A stretch of 64,000 bases of DNA from Acidobacteriota bacterium. Its GTDB lineage: Bacteria > Acidobacteriota > Blastocatellia > Pyrinomonadales > Pyrinomonadaceae. The position numbers and the translations under genes are program-made. How positions within the stretch are numbered: position 1 is the first letter of the stretch; every line of letters begins with the position of its first letter. The stretch is from contig JAHBSM010000005.1 of assembly GCA_019639115.1 (NCBI GenBank), positions 1 to 64,000 of the forward strand. Direction: 5' to 3'. Shown here one piece after another: positions 10,167 to 18,566 of this stretch. The notes below the pieces were generated by a model. The model did no database searches. It was not told the origin of the DNA and saw nothing but the letters and a program-made list of their open reading frames with translations.

Positions 10167-12068
10167 TCATCTCCTGCTCTTTTTTGCCGGTACTGCTGCG
10201 GCAGGACGCGGCCGGTACTTATCACCCAAAAGGCCAAGATCGCGTGCTTTGAGCACCATTCGAGCCGCAACAGGAGCGGCTGTGTCGCCGCCGAATTGTC
10301 CTTTGATATCTTCGATCACAACGGCAACCGCAATTCGCGGATCATCGATCGGAGCAATGCAGATGAACCATCCGTCGGTTCGGTCGAAACGTCGCTGACG
10401 TTTAGTTTCCGTGATACTGCCGTCTGCGGCCCTCTGTCGGATCACGTCGTAGATAGGTTCGCCGGTCCGCTTGTCAAACATTGGGACGCCGTCTTTCTCC
10501 GCGGTACCGGTCTTGCCTCCGGTCGCGATGCCGGTGCCCGCCAGGATGGCCTTGACCCGGCCTCCGGTCCCGCCCGGCTCTTCTGTGACCGTTGACATTA
10601 TCTCGCGAACGATCGCGGCTTGCTGCGGCGTTAATATCTGCGAGTAAGGTTTTGGCTCGATATCCAACTCGATCTTGGGCCGCATCAACTGGCCTTTCTT
10701 ATTGCCTGCGGCGGCGGCGATCAAAGCGAGTTGAAATGGAGTCATCTGTGACGCAAGGCCCTGTCCCATTCCGATAAGCCCAAAGTCATAGAGGCTGAGA
10801 TCCTTGCCGACGACCATGGTCGAACGTGCGAGCGCCAGAGAATTCGCGATCCTCGGATCGCTTGTATTCCAGATCTCGGAAAATAGGCCTTGCGTCAGGG
10901 CGTCTTCGCGGCGATCGGGCGTCGCGATCCCGAACTGTCTTGCCGACTCGGCCATCCGTTCACGCCCCAGTGCGTTGCCGAGCTGAGCGAAATACTGATT
11001 GCTCGAAACCCGGAAAGCGTCCCTAATGTTCACTTGAGGCCGGCAGAGGTCGCAGCTTCCTCCGGCGTCGCAGATCGGCCTGGAACCACGAAACGGCGTG
11101 TAGCATGGCGGATCGGCCGAATTCGGAAGGTCGTCAAAAAGCAGATCGGGTTTGCCGGCTCGGAACGCGGAAATCATTGTAAATGTTTTGAAGGTCGATC
11201 CGGGCACGTAGTATTCTCGAAGCGCTCGATTCAAGAGAGGTTTGTCCGCCTTATCGGCTTCCAGCTTCAGATAGGTCCCGAGGTCCTGAACCTCGGCCAG
11301 ACTGAAGGTCGGATTCGAATAGAGCGCCAATACGTCTCCTGTCTGAGGTTCGAGCACTACGATCGCGCCATGTTTGCCGCTTAGCTGCTGAGCAGCAAAC
11401 ATTTGCAGATCCCTGGATATCGTCGTTCGTACGTCCCGATCCTGAGGTTCGGGCTTTTTGTATTTGAACAGTACGTCCCAGGCTTCGGGCATCGGGTCGT
11501 CAGCTTTTTTGTAAAGCGTGCGTTCCAGTCCGGGCGATCCTCGTTCGGTTCCCAGGAGATGGGCCATTTCGCGTTCAAGCGGGTAATAACGCTCAACGGC
11601 TCCGTCTTTGCCGAGCTTGTAACCAGCCAATGCCGAATCAAGCCGACCGGTCCGGTCCAGCATCCAACCTCTGAGGGTCGCGGCTCCCGTTCGTCGAGTA
11701 CGAAGATCCTTGTATGCAAGTGCTTGATACTCGGTATTGGAATCGTCCGCGAATAGGGCCCAATAGGCCTGAAATCCAAAGACGCTGACAGCAGCTAGAG
11801 CGAATACAACTTGCCAGACGGAAAGGCTTCGGTTGGCAACCGAACGTGAGAGACGTTTGAGAACGGCTCTGGGCAGCCGAGCCTCATAAACAAAGGTTCG
11901 CGGCCTAAGGTCTCCGATCGCTGACACAAGCAGGAACGCGAGGATCACGCCAACGCCAACGACAAAAACAAGGGAAAGCGCGGCAGGCGTACGTTCGAGT
12001 ACCTGCCATCCAAATATTCGTTCGGGCAGTAACCAGGTCAGATCTATGTACGCAAAAGAGAAGTTCAT
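10167..12068 (-). CDS. Class B penicillin-binding protein (transpeptidase)
   Basis: The 633-residue enzyme cross-links peptidoglycan. Two hydrophobic helices lie at about 28-52 and 83-107. A short pedestal region with GWMLDRTGRLDSALAGY follows. The transpeptidase domain has the serine motif STFK at 291-294, SSN at 355-357 and KTGT at 519-522. The N-terminal pedestal is short, as in PbpA of Mycobacterium. Four cysteines (322, 333, 339, 342) cluster between the first two motifs, which is odd for an extracytoplasmic domain. It overlaps the FhaA-like gene by ATGA and precedes the RodA-type gene by 7 bases. Confidence 0.95.
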   Translation of the reverse strand: MNFSFAYIDLTWLLPERIFGWQVLERTPAALSLVFVVGVGVILAFLLVSAIGDLRPRTFVYEARLPRAVLKRLSRSVANRSLSVWQVVFALAAVSVFGFQAYWALFADDSNTEYQALAYKDLRTRRTGAATLRGWMLDRTGRLDSALAGYKLGKDGAVERYYPLEREMAHLLGTERGSPGLERTLYKKADDPMPEAWDVLFKYKKPEPQDRDVRTTISRDLQMFAAQQLSGKHGAIVVLEPQTGDVLALYSNPTFSLAEVQDLGTYLKLEADKADKPLLNRALREYYVPGSTFKTFTMISAFRAGKPDLLFDDLPNSADPPCYTPFRGSRPICDAGGSCDLCRPQVNIRDAFRVSSNQYFAQLGNALGRERMAESARQFGIATPDRREDALTQGLFSEIWNTSDPRIANSLALARSTMVVGKDLSLYDFGLIGMGQGLASQMTPFQLALIAAAAGNKKGQLMRPKIELDIEPKPYSQILTPQQAAIVREIMSTVTEEPGGTGGRVKAILAGTGIATGGKTGTAEKDGVPMFDKRTGEPIYDVIRQRAADGSITETKRQRRFDRTDGWFICIAPIDDPRIAVAVVIEDIKGQFGGDTAAPVAARMVLKARDLGLLGDKYRPRPAAAVPAKKSRR

Positions 12069-12943
12069 AAGTCCCCGCCTTCGGGTTCAGACGGTGAAAT
12101 GGACGGTGCGATGTCACTGAGCTTGATTTCGAATTTGGTCCGCACATCGCCGAATCGGATCTCCTGGCCCGACATCACCTGTCGCGATTCACCGTACGGC
12201 AGCCTTTCGGTTCCAACGTATGTGCCGTTCGTAGATCCGGTGTCGGCAATGACCGCAGAGTCATCTGACAAGCGTATTGACGCGTGATGCTTGGAAACAC
12301 TTTCGTCGTCCAAAGTGATGTCACTTGCGTGGGATCTGCCGATCGTGAACCTGTCACCCGGCGAAGCGTTCAATGTTATCTGCCCGGACGTACCGTCAAG
12401 CACAGTCACGATGACCTCAAAGTAGGACGGCGAGGCCTGCATATCATCGGCCAAACCCGCCGGCAAACGTTCGACGGTCGTCCCTGTCGAAAGTGAAACG
12501 GCCGCTTCGCTCTCCTCGTCGACTTCGTTGCCGAATGACGTGGCGATCTTAACTCCGCTTACGAAATAATCTTGTTTGATATCGATCTCGACGGGTGCGA
12601 TCGTGTAGAGAACAGAATCGTTTAGGTGATCTGCGATCGCGACAAGCAGTTCATTTCTGAGCGATTCGACGGCATTCTCGTTGTCAATGGCGAATTTGTC
12701 CCATTGGATCCGGATGCTGATCAAATGCGGAACGACAGTACCTTTACCCGGCACCACCTGCGACTCTTGTTCAAGAAGTTCACGGATACGTTCTATCAAC
12801 GAACTCGCTGCCAAACTGCTTGATGAACGCCAGTTTCGGCCAGTAAAGCCGTCGATGATCGAGCCTGATCTCGCAAGGATCCCCTTAACGAACCAATCGA
12901 TCGATCGGCTTCGGCCACTATTTGAAGAGGGAATATCTGTCAT
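12065..12943 (-). CDS. FhaA-like protein (DUF3662-like plus FHA)
   Basis: The protein has a helical/beta N-terminal part (about 15-140) resembling the DUF3662/FhaA N-terminal domain, and a C-terminal FHA domain at about 199-273 (IGRS, SKHHASI, GSTNGTYV). FhaA proteins bind phosphorylated partners and control peptidoglycan synthesis in actinobacteria. ATG at 12943 was chosen: it gives 292 residues and drops 21 poorly patterned residues of a longer frame. The gene heads a minus-strand operon with PBP, RodA and PP2C, so it probably senses phosphorylation of cell-wall proteins. The N-terminal domain match is by overall resemblance only. Confidence 0.82.
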   Translation of the reverse strand: MTDIPSSNSGRSRSIDWFVKGILARSGSIIDGFTGRNWRSSSSLAASSLIERIRELLEQESQVVPGKGTVVPHLISIRIQWDKFAIDNENAVESLRNELLVAIADHLNDSVLYTIAPVEIDIKQDYFVSGVKIATSFGNEVDEESEAAVSLSTGTTVERLPAGLADDMQASPSYFEVIVTVLDGTSGQITLNASPGDRFTIGRSHASDITLDDESVSKHHASIRLSDDSAVIADTGSTNGTYVGTERLPYGESRQVMSGQEIRFGDVRTKFEIKLSDIAPSISPSEPEGGDL

Positions 12944-12992
12944 CGTGACTTGGCGGTGATGCAGTCGAGATTCTAGCCCAACGGCCACCGTT

Positions 12993-13099
12993 ATGAAAGG
13001 AAACAAACATATTGCAAGCTAGTGCACAACAATGTATAATCTTTTTGGAAATCATTGTGCATTTCCCCTTTCATCCATTAGCGCCCCGGGTATGAAAGG
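12993..13099. repeat. Three ATGAAAGG boxes between divergent operons
   Basis: The octamer ATGAAAGG occurs at 12993-13000 and 13092-13099 on the plus strand and as its complement at 13067-13074. The gap between the FhaA-like gene and the first pilin gene is only 197 bases. The boxes surround a promoter-like element. A separate inverted pair, GCACAA at 13024-13029 and TTGTGC at 13055-13060, brackets the -10 region. These could be binding sites for a regulator of one or both operons. This is a pattern observation and no factor is known. Confidence 0.4.
13012..13040 (+). promoter_or_regulatory. Sigma-70-type promoter for the minor-pilin operon
   Basis: TTGCAA at 13012-13017 and TATAAT at 13035-13040 are separated by 17 bases, which is close to the ideal housekeeping promoter. 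It points toward the pilin genes and would give a leader of about 90 bases. Confidence 0.65.
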
Positions 13100-13140
13100 T
13101 TCCGGCTTATCATTCGTCACTGACGCTTAGCAGAATCATC

Positions 13141-13788
13141 ATGATCAATCGGGTTCAAAGGGAACGCGGACAGTCGGGATTTTCGATGGCGGAGATCCTT
13201 GTTGTCCTTGCGGTCGTGGCTATTATGGTCGCGGTCTCAATTCCTTTCATCGCAAATTATCGGCGGTTATACAGATCTGACGAGCAATCGATGCAGATAC
13301 TCGACACCATGCGCGAAGCGTCCCAACTTGCACTTACGCGCAGACGGACCGTCAGGTTCGAAATAGATCTGACTGACAACGTTCTGCTTCTGATCGACGA
13401 AAGAGCGGTCGGGCAGCATATCGTCGTCAAAAAGCTTCCGCTTTATGCGTTGAGGGAGCTGAGGTATGACGTAGTTCCGAGCGGGGTCACGAGGCCAAAT
13501 CCGCCCAACTACAACGACGCAGTTTTTGCCACAGACACACTTGGGCATTTGGAAGGAACCACGCCGGTGACGAATCACAACGTATTCGCGCTTCGATTCA
13601 GGCGTGATGGTTCGGTAGTCAACTCCGCCGGGACGCTGACAAGCGCAACAATTTACGTATTTCCGCCTGCCTCATACGGCAGTTCAACACCGCGCAATAT
13701 CCGCGAGGTCCGCGCGATAACGATATTTGGCGGTACCGGAGCGGTTAGATATTGGAAACATAACGGAGCAACATTTGGTGCTGCCTGA
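13141..13788 (+). CDS. GspH/FimT-type minor (pseudo)pilin
   Basis: This 215-residue protein carries a type III prepilin leader: short basic N-terminus, cleavage at G/FSMAE, then a hydrophobic stretch (EILVVLAVVAIMVAVSIPF). The rest is a beta-rich globular part, as in GspH/FimT. Processing by the prepilin peptidase PilD and assembly into a type IV pilus tip or pseudopilus is expected. It is the first gene of a four-gene operon behind a strong promoter. Whether the system is a pilus or type II secretion cannot be decided here, but the PilV/PilW/PilX-like partners favour a type IV pilus. Confidence 0.88.
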   Translation: MINRVQRERGQSGFSMAEILVVLAVVAIMVAVSIPFIANYRRLYRSDEQSMQILDTMREASQLALTRRRTVRFEIDLTDNVLLLIDERAVGQHIVVKKLPLYALRELRYDVVPSGVTRPNPPNYNDAVFATDTLGHLEGTTPVTNHNVFALRFRRDGSVVNSAGTLTSATIYVFPPASYGSSTPRNIREVRAITIFGGTGAVRYWKHNGATFGAA

Positions 13789-13804
13789 CCCGGAGCGATA
13801 CGCC

Positions 13805-14350
13805 ATGCGAAATAGAGAAGAAGGATTCAGCTACGTCGAGGTCATGATCGCGGTGGTCATCCTGATGGTTGGGATACTCGGACTGATGTCCGCGATGGCA
13901 ACGTCGGTACTCCAGACAAAAGGGCAAGAGCAGCAATTGCTCGCCAAGCATTATGCCGCGTCGGCGATGGAATCGATCATGTCCGTAAAGGAGACCGATC
14001 CTGCCCGCTTGGGATGGGATGCGGTCGGCAATGTCGGCAGCAACATCGTGAATGGCGTGCCTCGCGGTATTTTTCTTACGGACTGGCAGCCGGTAATGAC
14101 CGACCCCGGTGCGGACGAGGTCATCGGAACGGCCGATGATGCCGGCACGACCGTCGCAGGACTCCAGAGGCGCGTCACTATAACGGATATATGCGACCCC
14201 GACAGGCCATCGCCGATCTGTAATCCTCCCGGAACCTCAAAGGTGCGCGTGCGAACAGTGGAGGTGCAGGTCAGATATTTTGTCGGAGGGCTAGCACGTC
14301 AAGAATCGCTTACGACCGTGATGACCGATTACGCGGTAGTTGAAGAATAA
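13805..14350 (+). CDS. PilV-like minor pilin
   Basis: The chosen ATG at 13805 gives 181 residues starting MRNREEGFSYVEV, so the prepilin peptidase site (G/FSYVE) comes right after a short charged leader. An earlier in-frame start inside the preceding gene would put 26 unsuitable residues before it. The hydrophobic helix (MIAVVILMVGILGLMSAM) is followed by a globular part with few recognisable motifs. PilV proteins prime pilus assembly with PilW and PilX. The next gene begins immediately after the stop codon. Confidence 0.87.
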   Translation: MRNREEGFSYVEVMIAVVILMVGILGLMSAMATSVLQTKGQEQQLLAKHYAASAMESIMSVKETDPARLGWDAVGNVGSNIVNGVPRGIFLTDWQPVMTDPGADEVIGTADDAGTTVAGLQRRVTITDICDPDRPSPICNPPGTSKVRVRTVEVQVRYFVGGLARQESLTTVMTDYAVVEE

Positions 14351-15427
14351 ATGGAGCAGGTCGAAATGAAGTTCAAAGAAAATGCCGGAGCGACAAGCCG
14401 GCCGGAGAGTGGATTCTCGCTGCTCGAGCTAATGATCTCGCTCGCGTTGTTCCTCATCGTCACAGGAGCGATCTTTAGCGTCCTTTCGGTAGCAAGGCAG
14501 AGTCGATCTTTTGTCAGCGAGAACACGGGCCTCAATAAAAACATTCGCATCGCACTCAATATGATCGGACGCGATGCCTACAACGCAGGCTACGGATATC
14601 CTCTTAGGAATACGGTCGTTCTACCCGATGACAGGGTCTCGTTATTGTTGGGTATCCCGAGCGATGTCGATACGACACGCGACGTTGTGCCGCCGATCGT
14701 ATCGGGCAATGACGTTACGCTGAATACGTTCAATACCGCTCCTGATATACGTACCGATCAAGTAACGTTTCTCTACAAGGACCCGACATTTAATCTCATT
14801 GGAGCCGCCGGGAGCGAGGTTTCGACACCGCTGCCGATAAATGCCGCGACCACTACGAGCGGCATCGATGAGATCATTCCGCTCTCCGGCAGCAACTCTG
14901 CGTGTCGAGTAAATGACCTTTACCTGGTGACCGGAAATACCGGCTCGACGCTCGGTGTTTCGACGGCATTGTTTGGGACGAACACGGTGCGATTTGCAAA
15001 TGGCGATCCGCTCGGCTTCAACCTCACGGGCACGTCAGGGCCGCTTCGAGCTATAACGACGCCGGCTACCCTGCAGCGAGTCCAGATGGTGACATACTTC
15101 GTGACCGCCGACGGAACGTTGACGCGCAGGCGATACGCAAATGTGCTGCCGGTCGCCGCCTTTACTGATGAACCGCTCATCTATGGCGTCGAGAATTTTC
15201 AGATCAAGTACGTCATGGACGACGGCTCGTTAAGCGATAACCCGAGCGCCGGGCCTGACGGCATACCCGGAACCGTCGATGATACTCAGGCCAACCTTGC
15301 GGCAGTGCGGCAGATCCGCGTAACAGTTTATGTTCGGTCGGTGGATCGTACGGTGTCTGGAGTACCTTTCCGGTCATCTATGACCGCGACATTCAGTACA
15401 AGAAATCTTGGCTACGACGCAAATTAG
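14351..15427 (+). CDS. PilW-like minor pilin
   Basis: The 358-residue protein has a slightly long leader (about 23 residues), then the prepilin site G/FSLLE and a hydrophobic helix (LMISLALFLIVTGAIFSVL). Length and position between PilV- and PilX-like genes match PilW. The mature part is polar and Thr/Asn-rich, with a DNPSAGPDGIPGTVDD stretch that may bind a metal or form a loop. The start codon abuts the stop of the PilV-like gene, implying translational coupling. Confidence 0.87.
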   Translation: MEQVEMKFKENAGATSRPESGFSLLELMISLALFLIVTGAIFSVLSVARQSRSFVSENTGLNKNIRIALNMIGRDAYNAGYGYPLRNTVVLPDDRVSLLLGIPSDVDTTRDVVPPIVSGNDVTLNTFNTAPDIRTDQVTFLYKDPTFNLIGAAGSEVSTPLPINAATTTSGIDEIIPLSGSNSACRVNDLYLVTGNTGSTLGVSTALFGTNTVRFANGDPLGFNLTGTSGPLRAITTPATLQRVQMVTYFVTADGTLTRRRYANVLPVAAFTDEPLIYGVENFQIKYVMDDGSLSDNPSAGPDGIPGTVDDTQANLAAVRQIRVTVYVRSVDRTVSGVPFRSSMTATFSTRNLGYDAN

Positions 15428-15434
15428 TCGATCA

Positions 15435-18434
15435 ATGAGGCGAATGATGAAAGCAGTAAGATCGTCGGAAGAAATCGGAAAACGTGATAGCGAGCGGGGC
15501 TCGGCGCTAGTGATAGCGCTGTTCGTTCTGGCGCTGGTTTCCGCCTTTGTGGCGCTAGCTTTGGCGAGGTCGTCAGCCGAGGCGATCGCCGTAGGCAACG
15601 AGACCGGCGAAGGCAGGACCTTCTATGCGGCGCAGGGAAGCCTCGAAGTGATGACCCGAAACTTCAATAAGGTCTTTGAGGTCAAACTGAATCCAACCAC
15701 TGCCGATCTTGATTCGATCAGGAATGCCGGCGTACCTGCCTTGCCCGATTATACGTTCCAACAGGAGCTGGATCAGACAAGCAATCGCGTCAACGTCGTC
15801 CTCTCCGGCGGCCCATACAGCGGCCTCTACGCGATACGCGACACGTGGCGGCTACGCACGACGGCTACTGATACCCGCGGGATCCAGGTCCGCCTAACGC
15901 GGAACATCCTCAATAGCCGAATCCCGATCTTCCAGTTCGGTGTATTTTTCGACGATGACCTCGAGCTTTACAGGCCGCCTAGGTTCAGCTTCGGCGGACG
16001 CGTTCACACGAACGGCAATTTCTTCATCTCGCCTGGAACCGAGGGCGTATATTTCAACTCTCGCGTAACTGCATCGGGACAGATCGTTACACAGTCGTGG
16101 AGGAACTGGTACACCGGCGACAGCGCCAACAACCAGACGTGGATCAAGAACGCTTCTGGCGTCGACAAACAGTTCCTGCCAACCTTCGGCAGCGTCCTTA
16201 ACACAACTGCCGGAGCAGCCGACAACGTTTTTGCCGGGACGGATCTTCCGCCCAGCAGGATAAACTCTGCATTTCAGACCCAGACGAGCATATTTGACGG
16301 TAACGTTCAGGCGACGACCAGTAAGCTGCGACTTCCGCTGAAGGTAGGATATCCGACCGATCTCGTAGAAATGGTCCGTCGCGGTAAGAAGGCGAACGAC
16401 GGCAACGGCGGTGACTTATACACTGACTCAACGGGAACGCTCGCTCCGGTTCCTGCAGCCCAACAGGATGACGACATTCTTCGGCCCGAACGCTACGCCA
16501 ACAAGACCGGTATAAGGATCTCGCTTGCCGACAGCAAGGCAAAGCTGCCAGGCTGCGCTTCTGGGATCGGAACTGCTGCCGTAACAGGTGCCTGCGGTAT
16601 CAGACTTGACGGACACCGAGTCCCGACCGCCGCGGGTATCGAACCCATCGCTTCACCGACGACGTCTCCAGACAGTGTGCGCGGCTACGCTCCACTTCCA
16701 ATGAAACTAAATTCGTCGGATACGACCTGGGGCTATTCAGCTACCCGAGTTAACGGCGAACGGTTGAATGTGACCGGACGCGAGGTCTGGATAAAGGTCG
16801 AGCTCGTTTCGACGGATCAGGCGACACAGACCATCATCACCAAGGACATCACCGAGGATTTCTTGAGTCTAGGACTTACTCAAGAATCGCCGCAGAACAA
16901 CGCAGTGCTCAATATCAGCACTTACTCTGGGACGAATTCGAACAACGGTACCGCGACTGCGCCAAGTTCTAATCTGACTGCTACTTCGGCCCAGACCGCA
17001 TCAACGCTGCCCGACAGCCGATCGATCATCAAACTGCAGCGATGGGTGATCAACGGGCCGGCGATACCGGGCGGCAGCAATGTGCTGACAAGTTTCGGTA
17101 CTTCGCCAAGTGCTTACAATGTCGTTCAGCGATGGTACAGTTCGTCTGCGATCACCGCTGCGAACGTAGCCGCTGGTTGTGCGACGGGCTGCGGTACAGC
17201 GGATGACGTGCCCATCAACCCGAACTCGGAAGGCACGGTCACTGACCGCGAACGCTACGCGCACCTAAAATTAGCGACCGTTAACGGCGTCGCTAACAGG
17301 GTCGTGGTTCCATTCCCGATCAAGATGTTCGATACGCGCGAGGGCGAGTATTATGACGAACGCAGCACGACCTATATCACCGACCTTACGAAACTCACCC
17401 GAAACGGCCTCATGGCCATGGTTGACGTTGATATAGCAAACCTTCGCCGATTCTTCCGGGGTGATTTCAACGGCCTATTCCCGACGACGACGCCATATGC
17501 GGTCTCGAAGGGAGGAGTTGGACTATTGAATACCGATGTGCCCCAGCGAGAAGGTTGGGTGGTGTACGTAAGTGATCGCCGCGGCGATGCGAATTTCAAC
17601 GGCCGTCTCGATATGGAAGACGTTTACAGCCCCGCGCCCGGAAATACCGGAACGATGCAAAATGGCGAGGATATTAACCGCGACGGAATTCTCAATACTT
17701 CTTATGGTGTCGAAACTGAGAAATACAATACGCTTCTGACACTGCCTGACATGTCGGCCGTAAGGGATCACAAGTACTTTCGCAGAGGCGTAAGGCTTGT
17801 CAACGGAACTGTGCTCCCGGGCCTCTACGATTCGGCCACTCCAGCCAACACACGTGGTTTCACGTTTGCTTCAGAGAACGGTGTTTATATCCAAGGCAAC
17901 TATAACGCGACAGGTGTCTCTTCGGTGCCGGCGACAGGTAACACACCGTATGATAACTTCCTGCCCTTCGATTCGGCTACGCATATTCCTGCCTCGGTCG
18001 TAGGCGATGCGATCACGATCCTGTCGAATGGCTGGAACGATGCCCAGAGCTTTTCGTCGCCCTACGATCAAACGCAGAGAGTCGCCACCACGACCCAAAT
18101 GCGGTTTGCAATGATAGCCGGAGATACGATCGCTTCACGTGAAGCAACTCCGAATCAGGGCGGTATCTCACCCGGATTGAATGGCGGCGTGCATAACTTC
18201 AAGCGCTTCCTGGAGGTTTGGACCGGTCAACGACTTGATTTTTGCGGGTCGTTGATCAATCTGTTCAATTCGAACAACAACAACGGTTCGTTCAAATGCT
18301 GTAACACGGTGTACAATCCGCCGATCCGAAATTGGGTGTTCGACAGCACATTCCTGGATCCGTCAAGGCTGCCTCCGGGCACTCCATTCTTCCAGTACGT
18401 TCAGACCACAGGTTTCGAACGCACGAACGATTAG
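15435..18434 (+). CDS. Very large PilX-like minor pilin with EF-hand-type loops
   Basis: The N-terminus (ERGSALVIALFVLALVSAFVALALA) is PilX-like, with a membrane helix after a basic leader. The remaining ~950 residues are Asn/Thr/Gly-rich and predicted extracellular. A canonical 12-residue EF-hand-type loop occurs at about 718-729 (DANFNGRLDMED) and a second DxNxDG loop at about 746-755. Calcium loops of this kind occur in the pilus tip protein PilY1, which is otherwise absent here, so this protein may combine PilX and tip-adhesin roles (inference). ATG at 15435 gives 999 residues. ATGs at 15444 and 15447 and a TTG at 15408 inside the previous gene are alternatives. Confidence 0.8.
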   Translation: MRRMMKAVRSSEEIGKRDSERGSALVIALFVLALVSAFVALALARSSAEAIAVGNETGEGRTFYAAQGSLEVMTRNFNKVFEVKLNPTTADLDSIRNAGVPALPDYTFQQELDQTSNRVNVVLSGGPYSGLYAIRDTWRLRTTATDTRGIQVRLTRNILNSRIPIFQFGVFFDDDLELYRPPRFSFGGRVHTNGNFFISPGTEGVYFNSRVTASGQIVTQSWRNWYTGDSANNQTWIKNASGVDKQFLPTFGSVLNTTAGAADNVFAGTDLPPSRINSAFQTQTSIFDGNVQATTSKLRLPLKVGYPTDLVEMVRRGKKANDGNGGDLYTDSTGTLAPVPAAQQDDDILRPERYANKTGIRISLADSKAKLPGCASGIGTAAVTGACGIRLDGHRVPTAAGIEPIASPTTSPDSVRGYAPLPMKLNSSDTTWGYSATRVNGERLNVTGREVWIKVELVSTDQATQTIITKDITEDFLSLGLTQESPQNNAVLNISTYSGTNSNNGTATAPSSNLTATSAQTASTLPDSRSIIKLQRWVINGPAIPGGSNVLTSFGTSPSAYNVVQRWYSSSAITAANVAAGCATGCGTADDVPINPNSEGTVTDRERYAHLKLATVNGVANRVVVPFPIKMFDTREGEYYDERSTTYITDLTKLTRNGLMAMVDVDIANLRRFFRGDFNGLFPTTTPYAVSKGGVGLLNTDVPQREGWVVYVSDRRGDANFNGRLDMEDVYSPAPGNTGTMQNGEDINRDGILNTSYGVETEKYNTLLTLPDMSAVRDHKYFRRGVRLVNGTVLPGLYDSATPANTRGFTFASENGVYIQGNYNATGVSSVPATGNTPYDNFLPFDSATHIPASVVGDAITILSNGWNDAQSFSSPYDQTQRVATTTQMRFAMIAGDTIASREATPNQGGISPGLNGGVHNFKRFLEVWTGQRLDFCGSLINLFNSNNNNGSFKCCNTVYNPPIRNWVFDSTFLDPSRLPPGTPFFQYVQTTGFERTND

Positions 18435-18456
18435 ACCTATTTATTGCTTCGTCGAT

Positions 18457-18494
18457 AACCCGGCCTTGGTCTCAGGACCTTGGCCGGGTCTTTT
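18457..18494 (+). terminator. Intrinsic terminator of the pilin operon
   Basis: ACCCGGCC pairs with GGCCGGGT, and an inner GGTC/GACC extends the stem after a two-base mismatch. A CTTTT run follows. It lies about 25 bases after the last pilin gene and before the kinase gene. Confidence 0.75.
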
Positions 18495-18566
18495 GTGATA
18501 GGAACTTCGGCGATGTGCTATCGTATCTAATTGTTGCCGCAAGGGCGGCCTCCGCAATGCGACCAC

